From positions 124,001 through 188,000 of the forward strand of contig NZ_JBNAGF010000008.1 of NCBI RefSeq assembly GCF_049801055.1: a stretch of 64,000 nucleotides of DNA, in the 5' to 3' direction. The notes under the pieces were generated by a model. The model searched no databases and was not told the DNA's origin. It was given only the letters and a program-made list of their open reading frames with translations. Origin of the DNA: JBNAGF01 sp049801055 (GTDB taxonomy: Bacteria; Pseudomonadota; Alphaproteobacteria; Rhodobacterales; Rhodobacteraceae). Below, one piece after another: positions 43,009 through 51,799 of this stretch; the stretch's first letter is position 1, and each line of letters starts with the position of its first letter. The position numbers and the translations under genes were made by a program.

Positions 43009-43866
43009 TCAGTTGGTGCAGGGGATCGGGATCTCCACGACTTCGGCACCGCGCCGGGTTCGGATCGTACAGACCCTTTCGGCCTGTTTCTCGATCGGTG
43101 CTTCGATGTCCGCGAGCCCCAGCAACTTGCGCTGGTCAACCTCGATGACCGAAGCAACAGTGTCATCTTCGGCACCAACCAGCGCCAGCGACAGGCGGCC
43201 GGTATTCTGTGCTTGCGCCAGTGTCGCAACCTGCTCGGGGCGGGCGGCAACGGTCACTGTGCGAGCGATGATCGTTCCGTCGATATCGCGGCCGGCGCTC
43301 TGGTCAATGGCGATCAGCTCGATGCCGGGCTGAATCATGCGGGTGACCTCACGGCGGGCGCCTTCGAGTTCCTGACCGATACTCCCGGTCCAGTAGACGT
43401 CCACCCGGTCGCCCGGACGAAGGAACCCGGAAACACCGGTATCGACGTCCACTTTGATCGCAAAGGCGCGCATGCCCTTTTGCAGGCGCGACGTAATACC
43501 GGCGTCCTGTCCGGGTTCCGTCACCTTAACGGCCATGACGGCCTCATCCTTTTCCATCGCGCGAAGCACAACGCGGTGCGGCGGCTTGCCTTCCGGGAAA
43601 AGGGCAGCAGATTCTAGAAAGCTACCCTCGGGGATGGCGTTTTCGGGCCAGCTGACTTTGCGGATGTTCTCGAGTGTCAGGCGTTGGCCGTAGCGAAGCG
43701 GTTCGTTCGCAACGAACACTTCGACGGTCGGCACAATTTCCTTCTGGCCTGCGCGTTCCTTGGCAAGGGCCGTCTGGTATTCGCCGATATATTTCTTGGC
43801 CATCATCACGGCACCGCCCGCGAGGGCGATGCCGACGATTAATACAAGTCCAAATACTGCGCGCAT
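43009..43866 (-). CDS. cpaB: Tad pilus assembly protein CpaB/RcpC
   Basis: A 285-aa membrane-anchored periplasmic protein needed for Flp pilus secretion, in the RcpC/CpaB family. An N-terminal transmembrane helix lies at about 3-22. The SAF (antifreeze-like, cell-wall-binding) domain is at about 47-115 (VEVFVANEPLRYGQRLTLEN), and the RcpC domain at about 125-250 (MRAFAIKVDVDTGVSGFLRP is its start, then GDRVDVYWTG). The C-terminus has a short disulfide-capable tail (C273, C283). The ATG at 43866 has AAAGGTTACGGT upstream. It follows the third Flp-like gene by about 180 bases. Confidence 0.93.
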   Translation of the reverse strand: MRAVFGLVLIVGIALAGGAVMMAKKYIGEYQTALAKERAGQKEIVPTVEVFVANEPLRYGQRLTLENIRKVSWPENAIPEGSFLESAALFPEGKPPHRVVLRAMEKDEAVMAVKVTEPGQDAGITSRLQKGMRAFAIKVDVDTGVSGFLRPGDRVDVYWTGSIGQELEGARREVTRMIQPGIELIAIDQSAGRDIDGTIIARTVTVAARPEQVATLAQAQNTGRLSLALVGAEDDTVASVIEVDQRKLLGLADIEAPIEKQAERVCTIRTRRGAEVVEIPIPCTN

Positions 43867-44046
43867 ACCGTAACCTTTCCGTTGTCTTTATCCCGGTGGG
43901 TCCGGGGTGGGCTGCTCGGCCCGGTCTTTTCAAAATCGTTAACAGGCTATTGTGGCCAAATCTTGGACAATAAGCGGCGTGCCGGTGGCAGGCCTAATCG
44001 TTTTGGTTCAACATGCAGGGAAAGCCGCGAAGTTCGATGTTGCGGC

Positions 44047-44223
44047 TTAGTGCTCCCATGTGCTCATGTAGGTGTTCAAACCGTCGGCCAGGCCGACTGT
44101 GGAATCGCTTGTCGCCGAAGCAATCGCGGCACCAAGCACCAGAACCAGTGCGCAGAGAACAACCCAGTCAGCTGTTACGGCGCCGTCTTCGCTTTGGCTG
44201 AAACGCAAGAATCGTGAAAACAT
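44047..44223 (-). CDS. Flp-like small pilin protein, third copy, divergent
   Basis: A 58-aa protein with the Flp pilin layout: a basic N-terminus (MFSRFLRFSQSEDGAVT), then the E-D-G processing-like motif and a hydrophobic segment (VVLCALVLVLGAAIASA, about 21-37), then a polar tail ending in WEH. It shares the SEDGAVTADWVVL core with the two identical Flp proteins upstream but is otherwise quite different, so it is an old paralogue or a minor pilin. The ATG at 44223 is preceded by GAGAGGTTTGTT. It is separated from the flp copy upstream by a strong terminator, so it probably has its own promoter or relies on read-through. cpaB follows. Confidence 0.75.
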   Translation of the reverse strand: MFSRFLRFSQSEDGAVTADWVVLCALVLVLGAAIASATSDSTVGLADGLNTYMSTWEH

Positions 44224-44252
44224 AACAAACCTCTCAATGGCAGCTTTGAGGC

Positions 44253-44285
44253 AAAAGGCCGTGCCTTGGGATCCAAGGCACGGCC
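44253..44285 (-). terminator. strong terminator of the promoter-distal flp gene
   Basis: Arms 44257-44269 (GGCCGTGCCTTGG) and 44273-44285 pair perfectly over 13 bp with a 3-base loop. On the minus strand it is followed by TTTTG. It lies 29 bases after the stop of the flp gene at 44314 and separates it from the third pilin-like gene and the cpa genes. Confidence 0.88.
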
Positions 44286-44313
44286 CCTAATGTCAGGCTA
44301 AGCCAAGAGTGAC

Positions 44314-44493
44314 TTAGTTAGGATCCTGCGCTTCGATGAAGGAAGCGGTGGTACCCGTCAGGGCCGACGTGCCGCCCGAGATCGAGGTGTAGGCTGCGCC
44401 GCCCAGGGCAACAACGGCCGCGGTCAGCACGACCCAGTCAACAGTCACGGCACCGTCTTCGTCTTTGCGGAAGTTTTTGATGAAGTTCAGCAT
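44314..44493 (-). CDS. flp: Flp family type IVb pilin, copy 1
   Basis: Major structural pilin of the Tad pilus. It is 59 aa: the leader MLNFIKNFRKDEDGA is cut by CpaA after the conserved Gly, then the mature protein has the hydrophobic polymerisation helix (VDWVVLTAAVVALGGAA, about 18-34) and a polar tail ending in QDPN. Unusually, the Glu-Tyr pair of many Flp proteins is replaced here by a D-W pair at 19-20. It encodes the same protein as the copy at 44876-45055; I count eight differences over 180 bases, all synonymous. The ATG at 44493 has GGAGGGACTACC upstream. It has its own terminator. Confidence 0.9.
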   Translation of the reverse strand: MLNFIKNFRKDEDGAVTVDWVVLTAAVVALGGAAYTSISGGTSALTGTTASFIEAQDPN

Positions 44494-44810
44494 GGTAGTC
44501 CCTCCAAAGGATTTTCAGTTTCAACTATCCCCGCCTGGCTTTCGATCTCGCCTCTCTCTCTCATCGGCAAGAGCCCTGCGCGGCATAAAAACAGCTAACG
44601 CTTGGAATTGGGCAGCATTGCGGCCCAAAAAAAGAATTTTCGTGGATGTAAGTAAACAGTTTGTTCACGCTCTTACATGCAAAGAAATAAGGGAAAAATT
44701 TTTCTTCAACGCCTGAAGTACGCCCAGAGAGCGTGATGACTGTAACGAATGTGGTGAAAATACGGCGGCATGGAAAATCGGGACAATTAGGTATGTTTGC
44801 GCGCCAAGCA
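44494..44810. other. AT-rich spacer between the two flp genes
   Basis: These about 317 bases are AT-rich, especially 44590-44720, and hold no coding frame with a credible start. The region must contain the promoter of the downstream flp copy and starts with the same 18-base leader (TCCTTTGGAGGGACTACC on the minus strand) as the other flp. No further repeat of the pilin sequence is visible. Confidence 0.55.
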
Positions 44811-44842
44811 AAAAAAACCGCACCCTGAGCAGGGTGCGGTTT
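44811..44842 (-). terminator. strong terminator of the promoter-proximal flp gene
   Basis: Arms 44815-44826 (AAACCGCACCCT) and 44831-44842 pair perfectly over 12 bp with the loop GAGC. On the minus strand it runs into seven T. It sits about 34 bases past the stop of the flp gene at 44876. Each flp copy is thus a separate transcription unit. Confidence 0.9.
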
Positions 44843-44875
44843 CTGTTCCGATGCCAACTCGGGTTGGCGTCAGAC

Positions 44876-45055
44876 TTAGTTCGGGTCTTGCGCTTCGATG
44901 AAGGAAGCGGTGGTGCCGGTCAGGGCCGAAGTACCGCCCGAGATCGAGGTGTAGGCTGCGCCGCCCAGGGCAACAACGGCTGCGGTCAGCACGACCCAGT
45001 CAACAGTCACGGCACCGTCTTCGTCTTTGCGGAAGTTTTTGATGAAGTTCAGCAT
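44876..45055 (-). CDS. flp: Flp family type IVb pilin, copy 2
   Basis: Second gene for the major Tad pilin, 59 aa, identical at protein level to the copy at 44314-44493: basic leader MLNFIKNFRKDEDGA, hydrophobic helix, polar tail. The first 70 or so bases of the two genes are identical; all eight changes are silent and lie further 3'. The leader shares GGAGGGACTACC before the ATG at 45055. It is the first gene of the pilus block and faces the divergent lytic transglycosylase gene across 348 bases. Its own terminator at 44811 makes it an independent unit. Identical twins suggest gene dosage or recent gene conversion. Confidence 0.9.
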   Translation of the reverse strand: MLNFIKNFRKDEDGAVTVDWVVLTAAVVALGGAAYTSISGGTSALTGTTASFIEAQDPN

Positions 45056-45403
45056 GGTAGTCCCTCCAAAAGGATCAAAATGAGTAATTCCACCCCGGCG
45101 TCTCTTGTCGAACCCGCTCTCTCTTTTTGGGTCCGTGTCCGTCGCGGCATGGGGGTATATAGCCCTTGACCTGTGGCAGCATTTGGGCCGAAACGTGGAT
45201 TTTGATGCCCAAATTTAAGGAATTATTCATTTCTCGTTAACGTGCTGATAAGTTTTGATATTTTATTCGCCAAAGATGCGATGCGACCCACATAGCGATG
45301 CAACGGTGCTGCAATTTTGGCAAAAGTGACAGATTTCGGCTGGTTTTTCTGGCGTGACAGGGTGGTTTGAGGGACAGTGGCAAAAAAATATTGAGGCAGT
45401 CCT
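45056..45403. other. divergent intergenic region between flp and the lytic transglycosylase gene
   Basis: These 348 bases carry promoters for the first flp gene (minus) and the lytic transglycosylase gene (plus). The middle (45205-45270) is AT-rich and contains GTTAAC, a half-match to the CtrA-type TTAA core, but no second half at the correct 7-base spacing. A GGTATATAGCCC segment at 45155-45166 lies in promoter-like context. No RNA gene or small coding frame was supported. Confidence 0.5.
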
Positions 45404-46225
45404 ATGTATACGCGAGCATTTGCAGCGCGTTTTGGCTTGTGTTGTCTATGTGTGGTGCTTCTCGCGCCCATAACCGGCGTGGCCGAAACCTCTCAATACT
45501 ATCCGGAGTTCGAAGCCAAGCGAGTGAAACCGCCTGCGCCGGGAACAGCCAAGCGCATCACCGTGCAGATTGACCCCGAGGCGCAGCCAACGCCGCCGCC
45601 AAAGGCAAAGCCCAAGCCGGAATCGGAGAAGGAAACGTCACCGGGCCGATATGCATGGTTCTGGGACAAGGTCTCTCCGGGCTTTCAGGGCACTGGGCCG
45701 GGGCGTCTGGACGAGGCGCTAATGACTTTAAGCGTGGACGGTGAAATCTCGGCGCCCCGTCTTCAAGCGATGCAGGACATTGCGAAGGCCCGCGGTGTTC
45801 CAATTCTGCGCTCGACCGTAGGCACGCAGGTTTCTCCGGCGTTGGTCCTTGCCGTGATTGCCGTGGAGTCGGCCGGCAGGGCGGACGCGGAGTCGAGGGC
45901 CGGGGCACAGGGGCTTATGCAGCTCATGCCTGCGACGGCAGAGCGATTTGGTGTAAGCGACAGCTTTGCGGCCGAAGAGAACATCGCCGGGGGTGTCAAA
46001 TACCTGAACTGGTTAATGGAAGAATTCGGCAGTGACCCGATCCTGGTTCTGGCGGGATACAATGCAGGCGAGGGGAATGTTTGGAACCACAATGGCGTGC
46101 CGCCATTTGCGGAAACGCGGGATTACGTGCCAAAAGTTCTCGCGGCGTTTCAGGTGGCAAGAGGCTTGTGCAGCACACCGCCTGAACTGATTTCAGACGG
46201 CTGCGTCTTTACTGCTATGAACTGA
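45404..46225 (+). CDS. exported lytic transglycosylase (SLT domain)
   Basis: A 273-aa periplasmic peptidoglycan-cleaving enzyme. A signal peptide (about 1-28) is followed by a proline/lysine-rich linker (about 40-80: PTPPPKAKPKPESEK). The C-terminal SLT domain is at about 145-255, with catalytic E155 in AVIAVESAGR, then GAQGLMQLMPATAERFGV and VLAGYNAGEGNV, the family's standard motifs. The ATG at 45404 has TTGAGGCAG upstream. The gene is divergent from the Tad locus; such enzymes can open the cell wall for pili, but a link is only suggested by position. A terminator lies at 46308. Confidence 0.88.
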   Translation: MYTRAFAARFGLCCLCVVLLAPITGVAETSQYYPEFEAKRVKPPAPGTAKRITVQIDPEAQPTPPPKAKPKPESEKETSPGRYAWFWDKVSPGFQGTGPGRLDEALMTLSVDGEISAPRLQAMQDIAKARGVPILRSTVGTQVSPALVLAVIAVESAGRADAESRAGAQGLMQLMPATAERFGVSDSFAAEENIAGGVKYLNWLMEEFGSDPILVLAGYNAGEGNVWNHNGVPPFAETRDYVPKVLAAFQVARGLCSTPPELISDGCVFTAMN

Positions 46226-46307
46226 ATTTGGTGAAATGGGTTGGTTCTTGGCCGAAGAGCCTCCATCAACCCAGGCCACATCAGCGAAACACTATTGATA
46301 GTCAGGG

Positions 46308-46344
46308 CGGACAGGCACTTGGGTGTGATGCCTGCCCGTTTTTT
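46308..46344 (+). terminator. rho-independent terminator after the lytic transglycosylase gene
   Basis: Arms 46308-46317 (CGGACAGGCA) and 46329-46338 (TGCCTGCCCG) pair with one mismatch, 11-base loop, followed by six T. It ends just before the convergent CoA-transferase gene. Confidence 0.75.
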
Positions 46345-46357
46345 CATTCCCGGCCGA

Positions 46358-46981
46358 TCAGAGGACGGTTGCCTCGGTCGCGGCCCGGAGTTCCTCTTCG
46401 GTCACGCCATCGGCGGTTTCGACAATCTTCAGACCGCCTTCAACAACGTCAAGAACGCCGAGGTTGGTGATGATGCGATCCACCACGCCCTTACCGGTAA
46501 GCGGCAGAGTGCATTCCTTCAGAACCTTGGAGTCGCCGTGCTTGTTGGTGTGGTCCATGACTACCACCACCCGGCCGACACCCGCCACCAGGTCCATTGC
46601 ACCGCCCATGCCTTTGACCAGCTTGCCGGGAATCATCCAGTTGGCAAGATCGCCGTTTTCGGCAACTTCCATTGCGCCAAGTATGGCGGCCGCGATTTTG
46701 CCGCCGCGGATCATGGCAAACGAGGTCGCGCTATCGAAATAGGCGGTCCGGGCCAGTTCGGTGATGGTTTGTTTGCCGGCATTGATCAGGTCGGGGTCTT
46801 CGTCACCTTCATAAGGGAACGGGCCCATGCCAAGCATGCCGTTTTCCGACTGCAAGGTGATATCTTTGTCGCCCACATAGTTTGCCACAAGCGTCGGTAT
46901 CCCGATGCCGAGGTTCACATACATGCCGTCTTCGAGCTCTTCTGCCGCACGTGCGGCCATTTGATTGCGGTCCCAGGGCAT
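46358..46981 (-). CDS. 3-oxoacid CoA-transferase subunit B
   Basis: Beta subunit of a class I CoA-transferase (succinyl-CoA:3-ketoacid or acetoacetate type), which moves CoA between carboxylic acids for ketone-body or short-chain acid use. It is 207 aa. The catalytic glutamate that forms the covalent CoA thioester is E46, in LQSENGMLG. A GGKIAAAILGAMEV loop and KGVVDRIITNLGV at the C-terminal end are typical. The ATG at 46981 lies 2 bases after the stop of the alpha subunit gene. Acetoacetate as substrate is the commonest in this family (scoB/atoA), but the sequence does not prove it. Confidence 0.9.
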   Translation of the reverse strand: MPWDRNQMAARAAEELEDGMYVNLGIGIPTLVANYVGDKDITLQSENGMLGMGPFPYEGDEDPDLINAGKQTITELARTAYFDSATSFAMIRGGKIAAAILGAMEVAENGDLANWMIPGKLVKGMGGAMDLVAGVGRVVVVMDHTNKHGDSKVLKECTLPLTGKGVVDRIITNLGVLDVVEGGLKIVETADGVTEEELRAATEATVL

Positions 46982-46983
46982 GT

Positions 46984-47688
46984 TCAGGCCTCCTCACGTG
47001 TGCGGATGGTGCGTTGTTCAATGCGCTTTTCGTGGTTGCCCTGAATTATGCGGTTCACATAGATGCCGGGCAGATGGATGGCGTCCGGGTCAAGTTCGCC
47101 GCGCGGCACGATTTCCTCGACTTCGGCCACGCAGATCTTGCCGCAGGTTGCCGCGGGAACATTGAAGTTCCGCGCCGTTTTGCGGAAAATCAGGTTTCCG
47201 GTGTCGTCCGCTTTCCATGCCTTGATGATGGAGAGATCCGCAAAGATGCCTTCTTCGAGGATGTAGGTCTCGCCGTTGAAGTCTTTGTGCTCTTTCCCTT
47301 CGGCAATCACGGTACCGACACCTGTTTTGGTGTAGAAACCGGGAATACCTGCACCGGCGGCACGCATGCGCTCGGCCAGTGTGCCCTGTGGCGTGAACTC
47401 GAGCTCCAGCTCTCCACTGAGATACTGGCGCATGAATTCTGCGTTCTCGCCGACATAGGACGAGATCATCTTTTTGACCTGCCGGGTCTGAAGCAGGATG
47501 CCGATGCCAAAATCGTCGACCCCGGCGTTGTTCGAGGCAAAGGTCAGATCCTTGGCGCCAGATTTCTTGATGGCTTCGAGCAGCAGTTCCGGTATACCGC
47601 AGAGGCCGAACCCTCCTGCGGCGACCAGCATTCCGTCCTGCAGGATGCCGTCGAGCGCCTCGTCGGCGTTCGCATAGACTTTCTTCAT
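46984..47688 (-). CDS. 3-oxoacid CoA-transferase subunit A
   Basis: Alpha subunit of the class I CoA-transferase, 234 aa. The N-terminal glycine-rich GMLVAAGGFGLCGIPELLLEA (about 17-37) is the CoA-binding loop of the family, followed by NNAGVDDFGIG and, later, EFTPQGTLAERMRAAGAGIP. The start ATG at 47688 follows GGGGGAGTTTTCC; five additional in-frame residues upstream have no proper ribosome-binding site. It forms an operon with subunit B. scoA/atoD would be usual gene names. The neighbour on the far side is topA, with about 200 bases between. Confidence 0.9.
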   Translation of the reverse strand: MKKVYANADEALDGILQDGMLVAAGGFGLCGIPELLLEAIKKSGAKDLTFASNNAGVDDFGIGILLQTRQVKKMISSYVGENAEFMRQYLSGELELEFTPQGTLAERMRAAGAGIPGFYTKTGVGTVIAEGKEHKDFNGETYILEEGIFADLSIIKAWKADDTGNLIFRKTARNFNVPAATCGKICVAEVEEIVPRGELDPDAIHLPGIYVNRIIQGNHEKRIEQRTIRTREEA

Positions 47689-47890
47689 GGAAAACTCCCC
47701 CAATGACTTGGTGATGCGCCGGTTTTGCCGTTGCGTCAGGGTGAAGTCAATGAAGCGGGAGCGGAGAAGGTATTTCTACCTAAACTAATTGCGGCCCAAC
47801 CCGAAGCGGCAGCAGAAATCAAATCGCAACCGCGTCGTTATTAGGGATTCGACGGGCTTGCGGAGCACATTTATGGTGAGGCGCTAAGCT

Positions 47891-50512
47891 TTACGCTTCG
47901 CTGGCCTTTGCCGCCTTTTTCTTTGCAGTGGTCTTTTTGGCCGCGGCTTTTTTCTTGGTGCCCTTCTTGGCAGCCTTTTCCGCAATGAGGTTCAGCGCCA
48001 TCTCAAGTGTCACGTCACCGGGTTCCACCCCCTTTGGCAACGTCGCATTTATCTTTTCCCATTTTACATATGGGCCATAGCGACCGTCGAGCACATTAAT
48101 CTGCCCGCCATCGGGGTGATCACCGAGTTCCTTGAGTGGTTTCGCGGCAACGGCACCGCGACCACGGGGATTGGCGCGTTTTTCAGCCAGCAGTTCGACC
48201 GCTCGGTTCATGCCGATCTCGAACACATCGCCGGGATCTTTGAGGTTTGCGTAGACCGGTTTGGCCTCCTCCGGCAGCTGATGCATAATATAGGGACCGA
48301 AGCGTCCGAAATTGGACGAGATCATCCCACCTTCGGGATGTTCCCCGATCTGGCGTGGCAGGCTGAGCAAGGTCAAAGCTTTTGCAAGGTCCATGTCGTC
48401 CTTGCTCCAGCCGCGCGGTAGTGAGGCGCGAGGCGGTTTCTTGTTCTCGGGCGTTGGCTCGCCGCGTTGCACGTAAGGACCAAACCGTCCGGATTTGAGC
48501 CAGATTTCGTCGCCGGCATCTTCCCCCAGCAGTCGTTCATCGCCCTCGGCGCCTTCACCCGCAATGGGGCGGGTATATGTGCATTCGGGATAATTCCCAC
48601 AGCCGACAAATCCGCCGGTGCGCGACGTCTTGAGGTGCAATTGTCCGGTCCCGCATTTCGGGCAGACACGCGGATCAGTGCCATCTTCGCGCGGCGGGTA
48701 GAGTTGAGGCGCCAGCGCCTCGTCCAGCCTGTCGAGCACTTCGGAGATCCTCAGTTCCGAGGTTTCTCCGATCGCGGCAGAGAAATCACGCCAGAACCGG
48801 CCCAGCAGATCCTTGTAGTCGCGGTCGCCTGCGCTCACGTCATCAAGCTGCTCTTCGAGATTGGCCGTGAACTCATAGCCAACATATTGCCGGAAGAAGT
48901 TCAGCAGGAAGATGGTGACGATGCGCCCCTTTTCTTCGGGGATCAGGCGGTTCTTGTCTTTTCTGACATACTCCCGGTCCTGAATGGTGGTCACGATTGA
49001 GGCATAGGTCGACGGCCGGCCAATTCCCAGCTCCTCCATGCGTTTGACCAATGTTGCCTCGGTATAGCGCGGCGGCGGTTGCGTATGGTGCTGCAAGGCC
49101 AGAACCGCATTGTTCTCGGACAGGATAGCCGCACCGCCCTCTCGGGCTTTTGCAGCCTGACCGGCCAAGCCGGATGCAGAAAAGGCAGCTGGTTCACCCT
49201 GGGAAATCTGTGGCAGACGTTTGTCGTCATCGTCGACGACATCGTCTCGGCCTTCTTCGTAGACCCGCATGAAGCCATCGAACAATACAACCTGCCCGGT
49301 GGCCCGAAGTCCGACTTGGCCGTCATCGGACCCGATCTCGACCGTCGTGCGCTCCAGACGCGCTGCGGCCATCTGGCATGAGATGGTGCGCTTCCAGATC
49401 AGGTCGTAGAGTTTGCGCTGATCCTCGTCGGTCAGCTTCAGATCCTTGGCGTCCCGGGTCATGTCGGTGGGACGGATACACTCGTGCGCTTCCTGAGCGT
49501 TCTTCGCCTTGTTCTTGTACATGCGCGGAGAGTCCGGAACATACGCTTCCCCATAGCGATCCTTGATCGCATCGCGGGTTGCCATCACAGCCTCGGGGGC
49601 CATGTCAATGCCGTCAGTCCGCATATAGGTGATGTATCCGGCTTCATAGAGACGCTGCGCGGTACTCATCGTCTGACGTGCGCCCATCCCGAATTTGCGG
49701 CTGGCCTCCTGCTGTAGGGTCGACGTCATGAAAGGTGCGGACGGATTGCGGTTGGCGGGCTTTGCCTCGACCGACTGAACCTTCAGCGCCCGGCTGACAA
49801 TCGCCTGGACTGCCAGCTCTGCTTGGGTGGAGTTTTCAAGATCCATCTTGTCCAGCTTCTCGCCAGCGAGACGAGTCAACCGGGCTTCAAATGTTTGGCC
49901 GCGCGGGGTTTCCAGCAGGGCTTTGACAGACCAGTATTCAACGGGTTTGAACGCCTCGATTTCCATCTCGCGCTCGACAATCAGTCGCAGGCAGACAGAC
50001 TGCACCCTGCCCGCGGACCGTGCCCCAGGCAGCTTTCGCCAGAGCACTGGCGAGAGGTTGAAGCCGACCAGATAGTCGAGCGCGCGGCGCGCGAGATAGG
50101 CTTCGACCAGTGGCATGTCCACCTGTCGCGGGTGCTTCATCGCATCCGCGACCGCATCCTTGGTAATCGCGTTGAAGGTGACTCGGCTGACCGGCGTATC
50201 CTTTTTGATCGAGCGGCGCTTGGTCAAAGCTTCCTGCAGGTGCCAGCTAATCGCCTCTCCTTCGCGGTCGGGGTCGGTCGCGAGAATCAGTGCATTGTCT
50301 TCTTTAAGGGCGTCCGCGATGGCTTTGACGTGCTTTCGGCTGTCATTGCCGACCTCCCACTTCATCGCGAATTCGTCTTCGGGATCGACGGATCCGTCTT
50401 TGGGCGGCAGATCGCGCACATGTCCGTAAGAGGCCAGTACCGTGTAGTCGGGGCCGAGATACTTGTTGATTGTCTTTGCCTTGGCCGGGGATTCTACAAC
50501 TACAACTGGCAT
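47891..50512 (-). CDS. topA: DNA topoisomerase I
   Basis: Type IA topoisomerase that relaxes negative supercoils. It is 873 aa. The TOPRIM domain carries E7 (VVVVESPAKAKT), then D80, D82 and E84 in ATDPDREGEA. The catalytic tyrosine is Y296 in ITYMRTD. A four-cysteine zinc finger lies at about 590-622 (CPKCGTGQLHLKTSRTGG is its first half). C-terminal repeats typical of alphaproteobacteria (GRFGPYVQ, GRFGPYIM, GRYGPYVK) precede a tail very rich in Lys/Ala (about 845-873), likely for DNA binding. The ATG at 50512 is the standard start. dprA lies 141 bases upstream on the same strand. Confidence 0.97.
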   Translation of the reverse strand: MPVVVVESPAKAKTINKYLGPDYTVLASYGHVRDLPPKDGSVDPEDEFAMKWEVGNDSRKHVKAIADALKEDNALILATDPDREGEAISWHLQEALTKRRSIKKDTPVSRVTFNAITKDAVADAMKHPRQVDMPLVEAYLARRALDYLVGFNLSPVLWRKLPGARSAGRVQSVCLRLIVEREMEIEAFKPVEYWSVKALLETPRGQTFEARLTRLAGEKLDKMDLENSTQAELAVQAIVSRALKVQSVEAKPANRNPSAPFMTSTLQQEASRKFGMGARQTMSTAQRLYEAGYITYMRTDGIDMAPEAVMATRDAIKDRYGEAYVPDSPRMYKNKAKNAQEAHECIRPTDMTRDAKDLKLTDEDQRKLYDLIWKRTISCQMAAARLERTTVEIGSDDGQVGLRATGQVVLFDGFMRVYEEGRDDVVDDDDKRLPQISQGEPAAFSASGLAGQAAKAREGGAAILSENNAVLALQHHTQPPPRYTEATLVKRMEELGIGRPSTYASIVTTIQDREYVRKDKNRLIPEEKGRIVTIFLLNFFRQYVGYEFTANLEEQLDDVSAGDRDYKDLLGRFWRDFSAAIGETSELRISEVLDRLDEALAPQLYPPREDGTDPRVCPKCGTGQLHLKTSRTGGFVGCGNYPECTYTRPIAGEGAEGDERLLGEDAGDEIWLKSGRFGPYVQRGEPTPENKKPPRASLPRGWSKDDMDLAKALTLLSLPRQIGEHPEGGMISSNFGRFGPYIMHQLPEEAKPVYANLKDPGDVFEIGMNRAVELLAEKRANPRGRGAVAAKPLKELGDHPDGGQINVLDGRYGPYVKWEKINATLPKGVEPGDVTLEMALNLIAEKAAKKGTKKKAAAKKTTAKKKAAKASEA

Positions 50513-50653
50513 TTAATGATCAACCTCATTCGACGGATACGGCGGGCTCTATGGCGGGGCAACATGTGGTGCGCAAGCCCTGATTGTCAATCCGTGCCGT
50601 CGAGGTGTCGCCAAATCACATTCTGCGGTTGATCGCAGAAGGCCCGGCGACCC

Positions 50654-51799
50654 CTATGGGGTCAGAGACAGCAACCCGCCCGGCTGTCGGGTGATCTTGC
50701 CGTCCAGCTCGAGATCTACGAGGGCAGGGCCCACCTCGCCCGCCGAGGCTGCCAAATCCCGGATCAGTTGGTCTTCTGCCAAAGGAGAAGGTCCGAGTCG
50801 CTCAAGGATCTGTCCGTGCAGGACAGCGGTTTCCCGCAAGGTCTTCCGTTCCGGCCGCGGCGGCATCTGCGCCATGAGCTGACGCAAGCTCGGCTGATAT
50901 GTGTCCCGCTTGGGCAAGGCCGAAAGAACATCCTTTGCGCTTCGGACAAGGTGTGCGCCGTCACGGATAAGAATATTGCACCCTGCTGCGCGGGCGTCGA
51001 ACGGGTGGCCGGGTACGGCCAGTACTTCCCTGCCTTGATCCAGCGCGTCCCGGGCAGTGATCAGGCTTCCGGATTTGGCTGCGGCTTCGACCACGATGAC
51101 GCCGTGGGCCAAACCGGAGATAATGCGATTGCGACGCGGAAAATGCCGCGCCTGTGGCGAAAGCCCCATCGGCTGCTCCGACAGGCGAACACCGGTTTTT
51201 CCGATTTCCAGTGCAAGCTTGGTGTTCTCGGCGGGATAGATGACGTCCACACCCCCTGCCATGACGGCAATGGTGCCTGATTTCAGGCTTGCTTCGTGAG
51301 CCGCCGTGTCAATGCCACGGGCGAGGCCGGAGACCACAACATACCCCTCTGCCGCCATATCCTGAGCCAGCGCGCGGGCCATACGGGTTCCAAGGGAAGA
51401 CGCATTGCGGGCGCCGACCAAGGCCACCATCGGGCGATGTAGCAGCGATAGATCTCCTGTCGCCCAGAGAACCGGTGGTGAATCGTCGATCTGGGCAAGT
51501 GAGGCGGGGTATTCCGGGCCGCCAAGGCACAAAAGTCGCGCGCCGGCGACTTTTGCGGCCTTGAGTTCGGCTTCGATTACGCCGGCAGGGCATATTTCAT
51601 ACCCGTTCACTCCAGCTGCGCGTGCCACATCGGGCAGCGCATTCAGCGCGTTCTGCGCTGAACCGTGCTCGGCCATCAGCCGGCGGAACGTTGCCGGGCC
51701 AACCCTGCGCGAGCGCAGCAGACGAAGCCACGAAAACCGGTCTTCTTCCGTGGTGGGTGGGAGTGGGGGGTGAATGGAAGAAAGATATTCCTCGGTCAT
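50654..51799 (-). CDS. dprA: DNA-processing protein DprA
   Basis: Rossmann-fold protein that loads RecA on incoming single-stranded DNA in natural transformation. It is 381 aa. The N-terminal SAM-like domain is at about 25-85. The Rossmann fold at about 100-290 includes MVALVGARNASSLGTRMARA, VVSGLARGIDTAAHEASL and FPRRNRIISGLAHGVIVVE, and a C-terminal winged-helix domain ends the protein (DQLIRDLAASAGEVGPALVDLEL). The ATG at 51799 has GGCGGAGC upstream. dprA-topA is a common pairing. Roseobacters often carry com genes, but transformability of this strain is not shown. Confidence 0.94.
   Translation of the reverse strand: MTEEYLSSIHPPLPPTTEEDRFSWLRLLRSRRVGPATFRRLMAEHGSAQNALNALPDVARAAGVNGYEICPAGVIEAELKAAKVAGARLLCLGGPEYPASLAQIDDSPPVLWATGDLSLLHRPMVALVGARNASSLGTRMARALAQDMAAEGYVVVSGLARGIDTAAHEASLKSGTIAVMAGGVDVIYPAENTKLALEIGKTGVRLSEQPMGLSPQARHFPRRNRIISGLAHGVIVVEAAAKSGSLITARDALDQGREVLAVPGHPFDARAAGCNILIRDGAHLVRSAKDVLSALPKRDTYQPSLRQLMAQMPPRPERKTLRETAVLHGQILERLGPSPLAEDQLIRDLAASAGEVGPALVDLELDGKITRQPGGLLSLTP

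Noticed and set aside
45205..45270. CtrA binding site upstream of flp
   Set aside because: Only half-sites (TTAA, GTTAAC) are present; the second half at the 7-base spacing of the consensus is missing.
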